In this document: in pieces, positions 6,541 to 13,568 of the stretch | Layout: each line of letters starts with the position of its first letter | Position numbering within the stretch: position 1 is the first letter of the stretch | Origin: a virus | Virus record (IMG/VR): IMGVR_UViG_3300008738_000012 | Span: 1-33,458 of that record | DNA: 33,458 bases | Strand: one strand, 5' to 3' | Program-made: the position numbers and the translations under genes | The notes under the pieces: generated by a model | The model's database searches: none | The model's input: only the letters and a program-made list of their open reading frames with translations | Told to the model about the DNA's origin: nothing

Positions 6541-7110
6541 CTATACTAGATGACCCCGATTTCTTTCCTCATCATCGTTTCAGTACTAGGGATGTATAGC
6601 CCAAGTAAATTTGGGTAGTTTATTTGTATATAACATTTGGCACTACCCAAGCCCTTAAGTGATACCCGCCAAGGGCGTAGGTTTTCACTATTTGAAAGTT
6701 TCCTAATTTATACTGCAGTACAACCTCACAATCGAGCAGTCGTAAATAGAGTAACCTTATTTGTTACTGTGGGAACAGGGCGTTTCATAACATTAACTTA
6801 TTTCGTCACAGGCGGTTTTATCCTAGCGACTCTCTTTACCCAACTCTCTATTTACTCATTAGTAGCACTTAGTAAGCCTTCCTTTTTTAACGTCTTGATT
6901 TCAACAATGACCAGTTACTAAAAAACCTGTTATATTTATGCCTACTACTAAACAATATTAACTTGGGTGTGTTTTATACCCACGATGTCAATTCATCGGG
7001 ACAGGAACTTAATTATTGACCCATATCCTGTAGTGTCATTTAAGACTTTTCATTGGTAGTCAACCAAATTAATATTGTAATTATATAAATAGACTACTGA
7101 ATATCTATGG
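6541..7110. ncRNA. Structured non-coding island with pseudoknot
   Basis: This gap between divergent operons is visibly richer in G and C than the surrounding genes and dense in short perfect inverted repeats: CTATAC/GTATAG (6541, 6594), TTGGGTAG/CTACCCAA (6611, 6643), GCCCTT/AAGGGC (6651, 6671), AGTAAC/GTTACT (6750, 6763), and GGGTGT/ATACCC with one G-U pair near 6965-6981. GTCAAT (6987-6992)/ATTGAC (7015-7020) interlocks with ACAGGA (7001-7006)/TCCTGT (7026-7031), an H-type pseudoknot. A 95-codon plus-strand frame (6637-6921) has foreign-looking third positions and no ribosome site. The likely explanation is one or more structured RNAs, or an origin. Direction is uncertain; a rightward RNA would end at the T-tract. 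Confidence 0.5.
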
Positions 7111-7145
7111 CAATACTTTTTTTATTTTTTTTTTATTTTTTTTTA
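7088..7145 (+). terminator. Weak hairpin plus 28-base T-rich tract
   Basis: A 5-bp stem, ATAGA/TCTAT (7088-7107), is followed by runs of 7, 10 and 9 T residues separated by single A residues (7117-7144). It may end a rightward RNA from the structured island. Equally it could be an easily melted or bent segment next to the primase gene, as at replication origins. The stem is weak for a terminator. Confidence 0.35.
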
Positions 7146-7147
7146 TC

Positions 7148-7180
7148 TTGCGATACCTCCCCAATATGATAATTATAGTT
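7148..7180 (+). promoter_or_regulatory. Possible promoter of the replication operon
   Basis: TTGCGA at 7148-7153 is followed after 16 bases by TAATTA, and slightly further on by TATAGT, ahead of the primase start at 7210. Neither -10 candidate is ideal. The placement directly after the T-tract and before the first rightward gene makes a promoter here plausible. Confidence 0.3.
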
Positions 7181-7209
7181 TCATTACTTTGCTACAGGGG
7201 TACTATTAT

Positions 7210-7971
7210 ATGCTACAGGAATATTTAAATACTTTAAACTTAAACATAGGAGAATCACATCGAGGTGATTGCCCTGTCTGTAATCATAGTAATACTTTTT
7301 CAGTAACAAATTCTGGTACTCATTTATTATATAATTGTTATCATGCTGATTGTACTATATCTGGTTTTAATAACAACAAAATAACAAAAGAAATATTTAA
7401 TGCTACTATTAATAACAGCGAACAGATTAATGTAGATACAGAATATACAATACCAGATTACTTTATATCAATAAGTAAAAATGATAGAGCAAAATTATAT
7501 CTACAAAATAATAATTGTTGGTCAGCATATTTAAAAAATTTAGATAACATTTTATATGATGTTAAAAATGATAGAGTTGTATTTTTAGTTAGATACAATA
7601 ACAAAATTGTAGATGCTGTTGGAAGAAGATTAGGTAAGTATGGTTCAAAGTGGCATAGATATAACAAAAGTAAATATCCATTTGTAATAGGCGATAGTGG
7701 TGTGTCAGTAGTGTGTGAAGATTGTGCTAGTGCGTGTGCTGTATCAGATAGATATACAGGCATTGCATTAATGGGAACACATTTAACAAATGAAGCCTTG
7801 CGAATAATAGCTGATAGTTTAGTAGTAATAGTAGCATTAGATAAAGACGCAACAAGAAAAGCAATTGATATGGTTATGCGAATTAAATCTAAAGTGCCAA
7901 CAAAGTTAGTAACATTAGATAGAGATTTAAAAGTGCTAACAAAAAATGAAATATGGAAAATACTAGAATAG
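7210..7971 (+). CDS. Toprim DNA primase with zinc ribbon
   Basis: It probably makes RNA primers at the fork. Residues 21-48 form a zinc ribbon (CPVC, then C43 and C48) like that of T7-type and DnaG primases. The Toprim signature is visible as VVCEDCASA (E170) and VALDKDATRK (D211, D213). At 253 aa it is a short primase without a helicase domain; the helicase is the separate gene at 8492. The frame opens at a TTG at 7189, but the ATG at 7210 follows AGGGG at suitable spacing. It is the first gene of the rightward replication operon. Confidence 0.8.
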   Translation: MLQEYLNTLNLNIGESHRGDCPVCNHSNTFSVTNSGTHLLYNCYHADCTISGFNNNKITKEIFNATINNSEQINVDTEYTIPDYFISISKNDRAKLYLQNNNCWSAYLKNLDNILYDVKNDRVVFLVRYNNKIVDAVGRRLGKYGSKWHRYNKSKYPFVIGDSGVSVVCEDCASACAVSDRYTGIALMGTHLTNEALRIIADSLVVIVALDKDATRKAIDMVMRIKSKVPTKLVTLDRDLKVLTKNEIWKILE

Positions 7972-7972
7972 A

Positions 7973-8173
7973 ATGAAATTGTCCTCTGAACACAAGTTTG
8001 AACTAACTGAAATTCAAGATAAATTATCTAATATTTTCAATGAGTTAGGGAAGATTCTTGTGACAGAGGATGACAGAGATTTAGATGACATTATGCAAAG
8101 AGTGGAACAAATGAAATTAGAAATGGATGAGTTAATTGAAGATTATAAAATTGGAGAAAAAAATGAAAATTAA
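7973..8173 (+). CDS. Small acidic coiled-coil protein, 66 aa
   Basis: It starts one base after the primase stop. The product is highly charged and helical, with heptad-like leucines and methionines (DIMQRVEQMKLEMDELI), suggesting a coiled-coil dimer. Family not recognised. Position suggests an accessory role in replication; that is inference. Confidence 0.65.
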   Translation: MKLSSEHKFELTEIQDKLSNIFNELGKILVTEDDRDLDDIMQRVEQMKLEMDELIEDYKIGEKNEN

Positions 8174-8303
8174 AGTTGATTGGAATGGGAAAGATAATAA
8201 TAATGGTTTAATTTATGGTATAGAACATCAAGATGAAAATGAAAATGTCATTGACATTGAATGGTTTAAAACAGAAAAAGAAAGAGATGAAAATTTTAAA
8301 TAA
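8163..8303 (+). CDS. Hypothetical acidic protein, 46 aa
   Basis: A 46-residue frame (MKIKVDWNGKDNNNG, ending KTEKERDENFK) starts inside the end of the previous gene and ends inside the start of the lipoprotein gene. Overlapping both neighbours in different frames, with AT-rich codons and a GGAG element upstream (8154-8157), it looks like a real link in the operon. Family not recognised. Confidence 0.55.
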   Translation: MKIKVDWNGKDNNNGLIYGIEHQDENENVIDIEWFKTEKERDENFK

Positions 8304-8499
8304 AATTATTTTATTATTATTTGTAATTACAATGTTAAATGGTTGTGCATTTTTTGTTGCGAAAGAAACTGCAAGGGCTATAACAATTGTTGCTGAAGAT
8401 TCAAAAGATAAATCGGAAGATAAAAAAAAGAATGAAGAAAATCAAGATGAAAAACAAAGTGTTATTGATTGTATAAAAATGGTGGTATACTGTGATTGA
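8287..8499 (+). CDS. Small lipoprotein within the replication operon
   Basis: The 70-aa protein has a basic start (MKILNK), a hydrophobic core (IILLLFVITM) and a lipobox LNGC with the lipidated Cys at residue 18. A charged, Lys/Glu-rich mature part and a C-terminal CIKMVVYCD follow. It should be exported by Sec, lipidated and held on the inner or outer membrane. A longer frame from 8233 would put 18 charged residues before the signal, so the ATG at 8287 is the better start. Its early-operon location suggests superinfection exclusion or envelope modification, by analogy with phage lipoproteins such as T5 Llp; this is inference. Confidence 0.65.
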   Translation: MKILNKIILLLFVITMLNGCAFFVAKETARAITIVAEDSKDKSEDKKKNEENQDEKQSVIDCIKMVVYCD

Positions 8500-9715
8500 A
8501 AAACAAGTAATAGCATTGTGTCTACGAAAAGAGTTTTGGGATAAAGCTAAAAACATTTTATCAAAAGATATGTTTCCAAAAGAATACTCAACAATTTTTG
8601 AAACAATAAATTCATCACAACAAAAATATGAAGTGGACTTAACAGTTGATGAGTTACTTGCATTACATAGAGATAGATATCCTGCAATGCCAGAATCTAC
8701 TCGTAATAATATAGAAGAAGAAATAGAAAATTTAAAAGGTGTTGCACCTACAAATATGTCTATGGCTTTTGATTTATTATTTAATTTATGGAGAAGAGAC
8801 AAAGCTAGAGAAATAGGAGATAAAGCATTAGCAATATGGACAGGGCAAAGTGATGACTTTGGAGTGTTACAAAGAATAATTGATACAGCATTAAAGGAAG
8901 ACCCAGAACAGCACGAAACTTTTACAATTATAAGAGATACACTAAAAGATTTAATCGCAAATGAAACTAAAACGTGTGATTTTAAATTTCCATTAAAACC
9001 TTTGTACTCACAAGTTATGGGTTTAAACAAAGGGGACTTAGGAATTATATTTGCAAGACCAGAAGTTGGTAAAACATCTTTCTGTTGTTATTTAGCAAGT
9101 GAATATGTAAAAGCAGGACATAAAGTTTTTTATTGGGCTAATGAAGAAAGAGCAACAAGATTAAAAATTCGTATCTTCTGTTCTTTATTGAATATGTCAA
9201 AAGATGATTTGTATGACAATGTTGATAGTTGTAGTAACAAACTACAAGACATGGAAGTGGAAGATAAATTAACAGTTATAGATAGTGTAGGTACAGATAT
9301 TAGTGAAATACAATCTTACTGTGATTTAAATAAACCAGATATTATATTTGTTGACCAATTAGATAAAATAAAAGTAAGAGGTAATTTTAATAGAGGGGAT
9401 GAACGATTAAAAGAATTATATAGTTCTGCAAGAGAAATAGCAAAACGAAATAATTGTTTAGTGTGGGCTGTATCTCAAGCAGGTGCAGACGCAGAGGGTA
9501 AACAAATTATTAGTTATGATATGTTGGATGGTTCTAAAACAGGCAAGGCAGGTGAGGGTGATATAATTATTGGAATAGGTAGAAATAATGGTGATTACGA
9601 TTTAGACCCAACGAGATTTTTAACAATATCTAAAAATAAAGTTAATGGCGTTCATTCTACTGTAACTTGTGAAATGGATGTTAAAACAGGTGTGTTTAAG
9701 GACTTTGCAGAATGA
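8492..9715 (+). CDS. DnaB-family replicative helicase
   Basis: It unwinds DNA at the fork using ATP. The 407-aa protein has a helical N-terminal region (about 1-160) and a RecA-type core: Walker A ARPEVGKTS at 188-196 (K194), FYWANEER near 213-220, Walker B DIIFVDQLD at 283-291 (D288), and a WAVSQAGADAEG segment corresponding to motif H3. The Walker A starts with Ala-Arg-Pro as in DnaB (ARPGMGKT). The start is GTG, preceded by GGTGG, and overlaps the lipoprotein gene by 8 bases. It pairs with the separate primase at 7210. Confidence 0.85.
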   Translation: MIEKQVIALCLRKEFWDKAKNILSKDMFPKEYSTIFETINSSQQKYEVDLTVDELLALHRDRYPAMPESTRNNIEEEIENLKGVAPTNMSMAFDLLFNLWRRDKAREIGDKALAIWTGQSDDFGVLQRIIDTALKEDPEQHETFTIIRDTLKDLIANETKTCDFKFPLKPLYSQVMGLNKGDLGIIFARPEVGKTSFCCYLASEYVKAGHKVFYWANEERATRLKIRIFCSLLNMSKDDLYDNVDSCSNKLQDMEVEDKLTVIDSVGTDISEIQSYCDLNKPDIIFVDQLDKIKVRGNFNRGDERLKELYSSAREIAKRNNCLVWAVSQAGADAEGKQIISYDMLDGSKTGKAGEGDIIIGIGRNNGDYDLDPTRFLTISKNKVNGVHSTVTCEMDVKTGVFKDFAE

Positions 9716-10260
9716 AGTGGGGACTAACAACTTGTTTAGATGTAGAAACAACATTTAAAAAAGACGATGCTTATTTTTATAATGGCAATAATCAGTTAGT
9801 AAGTGTAGGATTTAAGACACAATCTGGAAAGGAAGATTACATATGGTTTTATCACAAAGAGAAAGAGCCAACAGAAAATGGTAAAGAAACACTACAAAAT
9901 TTACTTAACAGCACAAAATTACTTATTGGACATAATATTAAATTTGATTTGGCTTGGCTGTATGGTTGTGGTTTTACTTATAATGGTAGGTTATATGATA
10001 CTATGGTTGTTGAGTATCTTCTTGCTAGAGGCGTACATTGTGATTTATCATTGGATGGTTCGTGCAAAAGACGAAAAGTAAAACAGAAAAAGAAACACTT
10101 GATTGAAAGTCACATGAAAAGTGGAGTTAGTATGGAAGATATTCCGTACAAATTAATAGAAGAATATGGTAGGGGTGATGTAGATTGTACCTACGATTTA
10201 GCAATGGAACAATGTAAATTATTAGAGGTGGATATAAATGAGTTTAGTAAATACAATTAA
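9712..10260 (+). CDS. 3'-5' exonuclease subunit of split family A DNA polymerase
   Basis: It would proofread or trim 3' ends as the DnaQ-like domain of a PolA-type enzyme. Exo I is LDVET (D10, E12), Exo II is GHNIKFDLAWL (N75, D79), and Exo III is YGRGD with Y152 and D156. A basic insert (KRRKVKQKKKH, about 119-129) may touch DNA. The 182-aa product ends with a normal stop, 23 bases after the start of the polymerase gene in the +1 frame. It starts with an ATGA overlap with the helicase. In HMO-2011, as I recall, this domain is fused to the polymerase. Confidence 0.85.
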   Translation: MKWGLTTCLDVETTFKKDDAYFYNGNNQLVSVGFKTQSGKEDYIWFYHKEKEPTENGKETLQNLLNSTKLLIGHNIKFDLAWLYGCGFTYNGRLYDTMVVEYLLARGVHCDLSLDGSCKRRKVKQKKKHLIESHMKSGVSMEDIPYKLIEEYGRGDVDCTYDLAMEQCKLLEVDINEFSKYN

Positions 10261-11770
10261 TTTATCATTTGAAATGACAAAAGCATTGACAGACATGGAA
10301 GTTAATGGTATAAAGATAAATGTAGATACACTACATAAATTAAGAGATGAGTACCAAACAGAACTAGTTGTTCTTAATAAAAAGTTAGATACAATGGTTA
10401 AAGAAGCAATGGGAGATACACCAATTAATTTAGATAGTGGTGAAGATAGGTCAATGGTTATGTACAGTTGTAAAGTAAAAGATAAGAATATATGGAAAAA
10501 TTCTTTTAATTTAGGTACAGAAGTTCGTAGGGGTGGTGCAAAACGTCCTAAAAAGAGACCAAATTTAAGAAAAAGTGAGTTTAATCACATGGTAGCACGA
10601 ATGACAGATGTAGTTTATAAAACAAAAGTACAACAATGCGACAATTGTTGGGGTAAGGGAACAATAAAAAAATATACTGTTAAAGGAGATTTATATAAAA
10701 TAGCACCAAAATGTCCTAAATGTAGTGGTAAAGGTGTTTTATATATACCAACAAATGAAGTAGCAGGTTTTAAATTAGTACCTACAAATATTATGGATTG
10801 TACTGTTAATGGATTTAAAACTGATATGGATACAGCAACGAAACACATAACAGAAACTAATGAAACAGCAAAAGATTTTTTACAATCTTACACTAGGTAT
10901 AGTGCTATAAGAACATATTTACGAACATTTATTGAAGGTATAGAAAAAGGATTAGATGTTAATAATTTTATTCATCCACAATTTATGCAATGCGTAACAG
11001 CAACAGGTCGACTGTCTTCTAGAAATCCTAATTTCCAAAATATGCCTAGAGGTGCTACATTTCCTGTAAGAAAGGCTATTGTTAGTAGATTTAAAAATGG
11101 ATTTATATTAGAGGGTGATTATAGACAATTAGAATTTAGAGTTGCAGGTTTTTTATCTAAAGACAAGCAATTGTATAGAGATGTAGAAAATAATGTAGAT
11201 GTTCATCAATATACTGCAGATACAATGGGTGTTGAAAGACAAGAGGCAAAAGCACATACATTTAAACCATTATATGGCGGTGTTTTAGGTACTCCAAAAG
11301 AAATGAGATACTATGAAGCATTTAAACATAAGTATTGGCAGGTAACAAATTGGCATGATAAATTACAGAAAGAGGCTGTAGATACAAAAAAAATTAAACT
11401 ACCCTCTGGTAGAGAATATTCATTTCCGTATGCTAGATATACACAATATGGTAATGTAACAAATTCAACAGCAATAAAAAATTATCCTGTTCAAGGATTT
11501 GCAACAGCAGATTTATTACCTCTTGCGTTAGTTAACCTATATGCTATAATGAAAAAAAAGAATATGAAAAGTGTTATTTGTAACACAGTTCACGATAGTA
11601 TTATTCTTGATGTTCATCCAGAAGAAAAGATACAGTGCATAGATTGTTTAAGAAATGCAATGATGAGTATAAAAGATGAATGTAATAGTAGATACAATAT
11701 TAATTATGATATGCCTGTTGATATTGAATTAAAAATAGGCGATAATTGGTTGGAGACTAAGGAAATATAA
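10238..11770 (+). CDS. Family A DNA polymerase with DnaJ-type zinc finger
   Basis: This 510-aa polymerase lacks its own exonuclease domain. Residues 134-141 (CDNCWGKG) and 159-166 (CPKCSGKG) match the DnaJ central-domain repeat CxxCxGxG, an insert known from phage HMO-2011 polymerase. The polymerase motifs follow: TGRLSSRNPNFQN (257-268), motif A LEGDYRQLEFR (D294), motif B RxxxKxxxFxxxYG (R334, K338, F342, Y346) and motif C VHDS (D453). Phe occupies the position equivalent to E. coli F762. Motif C has Ser where HDE is usual. The ATG at 10238 has GAGGTGG upstream, inside the exonuclease gene, so the start looks genuine. Confidence 0.9.
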   Translation: MSLVNTINLSFEMTKALTDMEVNGIKINVDTLHKLRDEYQTELVVLNKKLDTMVKEAMGDTPINLDSGEDRSMVMYSCKVKDKNIWKNSFNLGTEVRRGGAKRPKKRPNLRKSEFNHMVARMTDVVYKTKVQQCDNCWGKGTIKKYTVKGDLYKIAPKCPKCSGKGVLYIPTNEVAGFKLVPTNIMDCTVNGFKTDMDTATKHITETNETAKDFLQSYTRYSAIRTYLRTFIEGIEKGLDVNNFIHPQFMQCVTATGRLSSRNPNFQNMPRGATFPVRKAIVSRFKNGFILEGDYRQLEFRVAGFLSKDKQLYRDVENNVDVHQYTADTMGVERQEAKAHTFKPLYGGVLGTPKEMRYYEAFKHKYWQVTNWHDKLQKEAVDTKKIKLPSGREYSFPYARYTQYGNVTNSTAIKNYPVQGFATADLLPLALVNLYAIMKKKNMKSVICNTVHDSIILDVHPEEKIQCIDCLRNAMMSIKDECNSRYNINYDMPVDIELKIGDNWLETKEI

Positions 11771-12438
11771 TGGAAGATTATAAAGATTATAAGTTAAGGG
11801 GAAAAGTTCATGCACCTTTTAGCCCCTATATAATGGAATTTGATATGCCTACACCATATGTAAATATGTTCAATACGTATGGAGATAAAATATCAAAAAG
11901 TGATAAAAAATCTAAACAATTAGATTGGTCAGATAATCTTGTAGGTAATGTTAAACAAGAACATAAAATTGAAGACCATTTATGGCAAGAAAAACCAAAT
12001 AAAAATTTACCAACATTTTTTAATTGGGTAGGTCATTGTACAAATTTGTATGTAAAAACAAAATTGAATGCAGATGGCGATGAATTAGATAAAGAAAAAG
12101 CTAAACAAGGAATTAAAAAAGTTATGTTACATAACAGTTGGATTGTTAATTCTATTGCAGGGGATTTTAATCCTCCTCATATGCATTTTGGAATGTTATC
12201 GGCTGCAGGTTGGCTGAAAATGCCACCATCCATTGAAAAGGATGAGGAACGAGAACACGCAGGTTGGATTGAATTTATTTATGGTACACCTGTAATGTTT
12301 ATTGACCCCAAATACCCAATAAAACCAAAAGTTGGAAAAATTTATATGTTTCCTGCATGGTTATTACATGAAGTTTATCCATTTAGGGGCAAAGGTTTAA
12401 GAAGGACTATATCTTTTAATTTAAGTTTTGAAATGTAG
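11770..12438 (+). CDS. 2OG-Fe(II) oxygenase-like protein
   Basis: The C-terminal 100 residues resemble the phage and marine bacterial 2OG-Fe(II) oxygenases of the PF13759 type: NPPHMHFGMLSAAGWLKMP (H137, H139), then KVGKIYMFPAWLLHEVYP (H200), then GLRRTISFN (R211/R212) for 2-oxoglutarate binding. The N-terminal half (KVHAPFSPYIMEFDMP) also fits. Such enzymes hydroxylate proteins, nucleobases or small molecules; the substrate here is unknown. The start overlaps the polymerase stop (TAATG). It is the last gene before a new promoter. Confidence 0.65.
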   Translation: MEDYKDYKLRGKVHAPFSPYIMEFDMPTPYVNMFNTYGDKISKSDKKSKQLDWSDNLVGNVKQEHKIEDHLWQEKPNKNLPTFFNWVGHCTNLYVKTKLNADGDELDKEKAKQGIKKVMLHNSWIVNSIAGDFNPPHMHFGMLSAAGWLKMPPSIEKDEEREHAGWIEFIYGTPVMFIDPKYPIKPKVGKIYMFPAWLLHEVYPFRGKGLRRTISFNLSFEM

Positions 12439-12466
12439 TTGCCATAGAATTTGTGTATTGTATAAT
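12439..12466 (+). promoter_or_regulatory. Sigma70-type promoter
   Basis: TTGCCA at 12439-12444 is separated by 16 bases from a perfect TATAAT at 12461-12466, itself within GTATA-A-TATAC. It begins at the stop codon of the oxygenase gene. It would drive the structured segment after it and the nuclease half of the operon. A host-like promoter here fits the absence of any phage RNA polymerase in the window. Confidence 0.6.
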
Positions 12467-12472
12467 ATACAT

Positions 12473-12692
12473 ATTGTTTAGGGGTAATATACTTGCAAAA
12501 TATTATCGCTTCTGGCTGAACAACAATAGCAAAGTTGTAAAGCAATGGCTTTAATGAGTATGTCCGATATGGATGAGGCATTAGGGTTAGGTACTGAGTA
12601 GCGTTATCATTGGAAACATGATTTGCCGTGAAAGGTTGTGGGTGCGGTCATGCTAGTCCCACGAAGCTACCTTTTAAAATAACTTGCAAAAT
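12473..12692 (+). ncRNA. Structured non-coding segment / 5' leader
   Basis: About 220 bases without a good gene lie behind the promoter and are richer in G and C than their surroundings. Hairpins: ACAAC/GTTGT (12519, 12534), AAAGC/GCTTT (12539, 12548), ATCAT/ATGAT (12606, 12618), and a two-part stem of AAAGGT+GTGGG (12631-12642) with CCCAC+ACCTTT (12658-12674). An 11-base direct repeat, ACTTGCAAAAT, flanks it at 12491 and 12682. An 18-codon frame at 12545-12601 (starting MALMSMSD) has no ribosome site. It could be a small RNA, a regulatory leader or a small inserted element. Confidence 0.45.
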
Positions 12693-12701
12693 TGGAGGTT
12701 C

Positions 12702-13568
12702 ATGTTGAACGCAAACAAAGTAGCAGATGTTGGTTATAATCCTCTACCAACAACTCTAGATGATTTATCAGAGGATAAGCTAAAGAAATTAATTGGTCAA
12801 TCTGGTGATACATCAACTGGCGGTGGAATGCCAAGGTTGTCAATTAATCACTCTACCGAAGACGATGATGGCAATCAGATTCCTAGAGGATTTTACATGA
12901 TAAGAAATTCAGAAGGTAGAAGTATATTTGCCCCAAAAGCTATATACAGACCTTTTGTTCGTACTTTCATGTATTCTGTATGGGATAATGATAGTAATTC
13001 ATTCGGTGGACAAACAATCCAATCACGTAGCATGAACGACTTGTTCTATGATACCAATGGTGGATTAAAATGTGGTAAACTTGCCCCCGATGTTTTAAAA
13101 ACACTTGACGAACATTCTCCCGATGCGGTACTTCAAAAGAGCATTAAATGTGTTCAAGTACTATATGGTTTGGTGTCCATACCAGAGGGGCAGGATGCCA
13201 CAGGAAATTCAGCAACTGTAAAAGATATACCTTGTGTTTGGTATGTAAGAGGTTCTAGTTTTATGCGTATTTCTGATTGGATTAAAACAATCGAAGCACA
13301 AAGAAAACTTATGCCTACTGCAACAGCAGAACTCTCAACTGTAAAAGGTAAAAGAGGAGGTAATATTTATTATGGTGCTAATGCTAAAACAACTGGATTT
13401 GGTAAATTTACTAAAGATGACCAAGCACAATTGTTACATTTCTTTGAATCTATTAATTCTTTTAATAATAGTATCATGGAATCATATAGAACCAATAAAA
13501 AACTTAAAGAAGATAGTGAAGATACTATTTTAGAAAGCAGATTGGTTAATAATGGTTCCAATACTTGA
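12702..13568 (+). CDS. Candidate phage ssDNA-binding protein
   Basis: The 288-aa protein has a disordered N-terminus and a likely beta-rich middle part containing the RGFYMIRNSEGRSIFAPKAIYRPFVRTF region (shown in part by ARG/PHE-rich strands near residue 80). It ends in a helical, acidic tail (KKLKEDSEDTILE). Position between polymerase and nucleases suits an ssDNA-binding or recombination accessory protein, but I cannot identify a family. GGAGG lies only 3 bases before the ATG at 12702, so the next codon, TTG at 12705, could also be the start. It overlaps the next gene by 17 bases. Confidence 0.45.
   Translation: MLNANKVADVGYNPLPTTLDDLSEDKLKKLIGQSGDTSTGGGMPRLSINHSTEDDDGNQIPRGFYMIRNSEGRSIFAPKAIYRPFVRTFMYSVWDNDSNSFGGQTIQSRSMNDLFYDTNGGLKCGKLAPDVLKTLDEHSPDAVLQKSIKCVQVLYGLVSIPEGQDATGNSATVKDIPCVWYVRGSSFMRISDWIKTIEAQRKLMPTATAELSTVKGKRGGNIYYGANAKTTGFGKFTKDDQAQLLHFFESINSFNNSIMESYRTNKKLKEDSEDTILESRLVNNGSNT

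Noticed and set aside
6637-6921. Plus-strand open frame of 94 codons in the structured island
   Set aside because: It starts with TTG without a ribosome site, its third positions are much richer in G and C than those of the phage genes, and it is full of inverted repeats. It is better explained as structured non-coding sequence.
6541-7110. Structured island as tmRNA, RNase P RNA, group I intron or tRNA
   Set aside because: I found no tRNA-like T arm, no P4 RNase P core and no conserved group I core elements; a short GAGGAAAG on the minus strand is not followed by the expected core.
8401-9030. Minus-strand frame of 209 codons
   Set aside because: It lies opposite the clear DnaB-type helicase gene, against the operon direction, and has no ribosome site.
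12545-12601. 18-codon frame (MALMSMSD...) in the second structured segment, considered as a tmRNA tag or leader peptide
   Set aside because: There is no Shine-Dalgarno element, no tag-like Ala-Ala ending and no tRNA-like acceptor or T-arm in the region.
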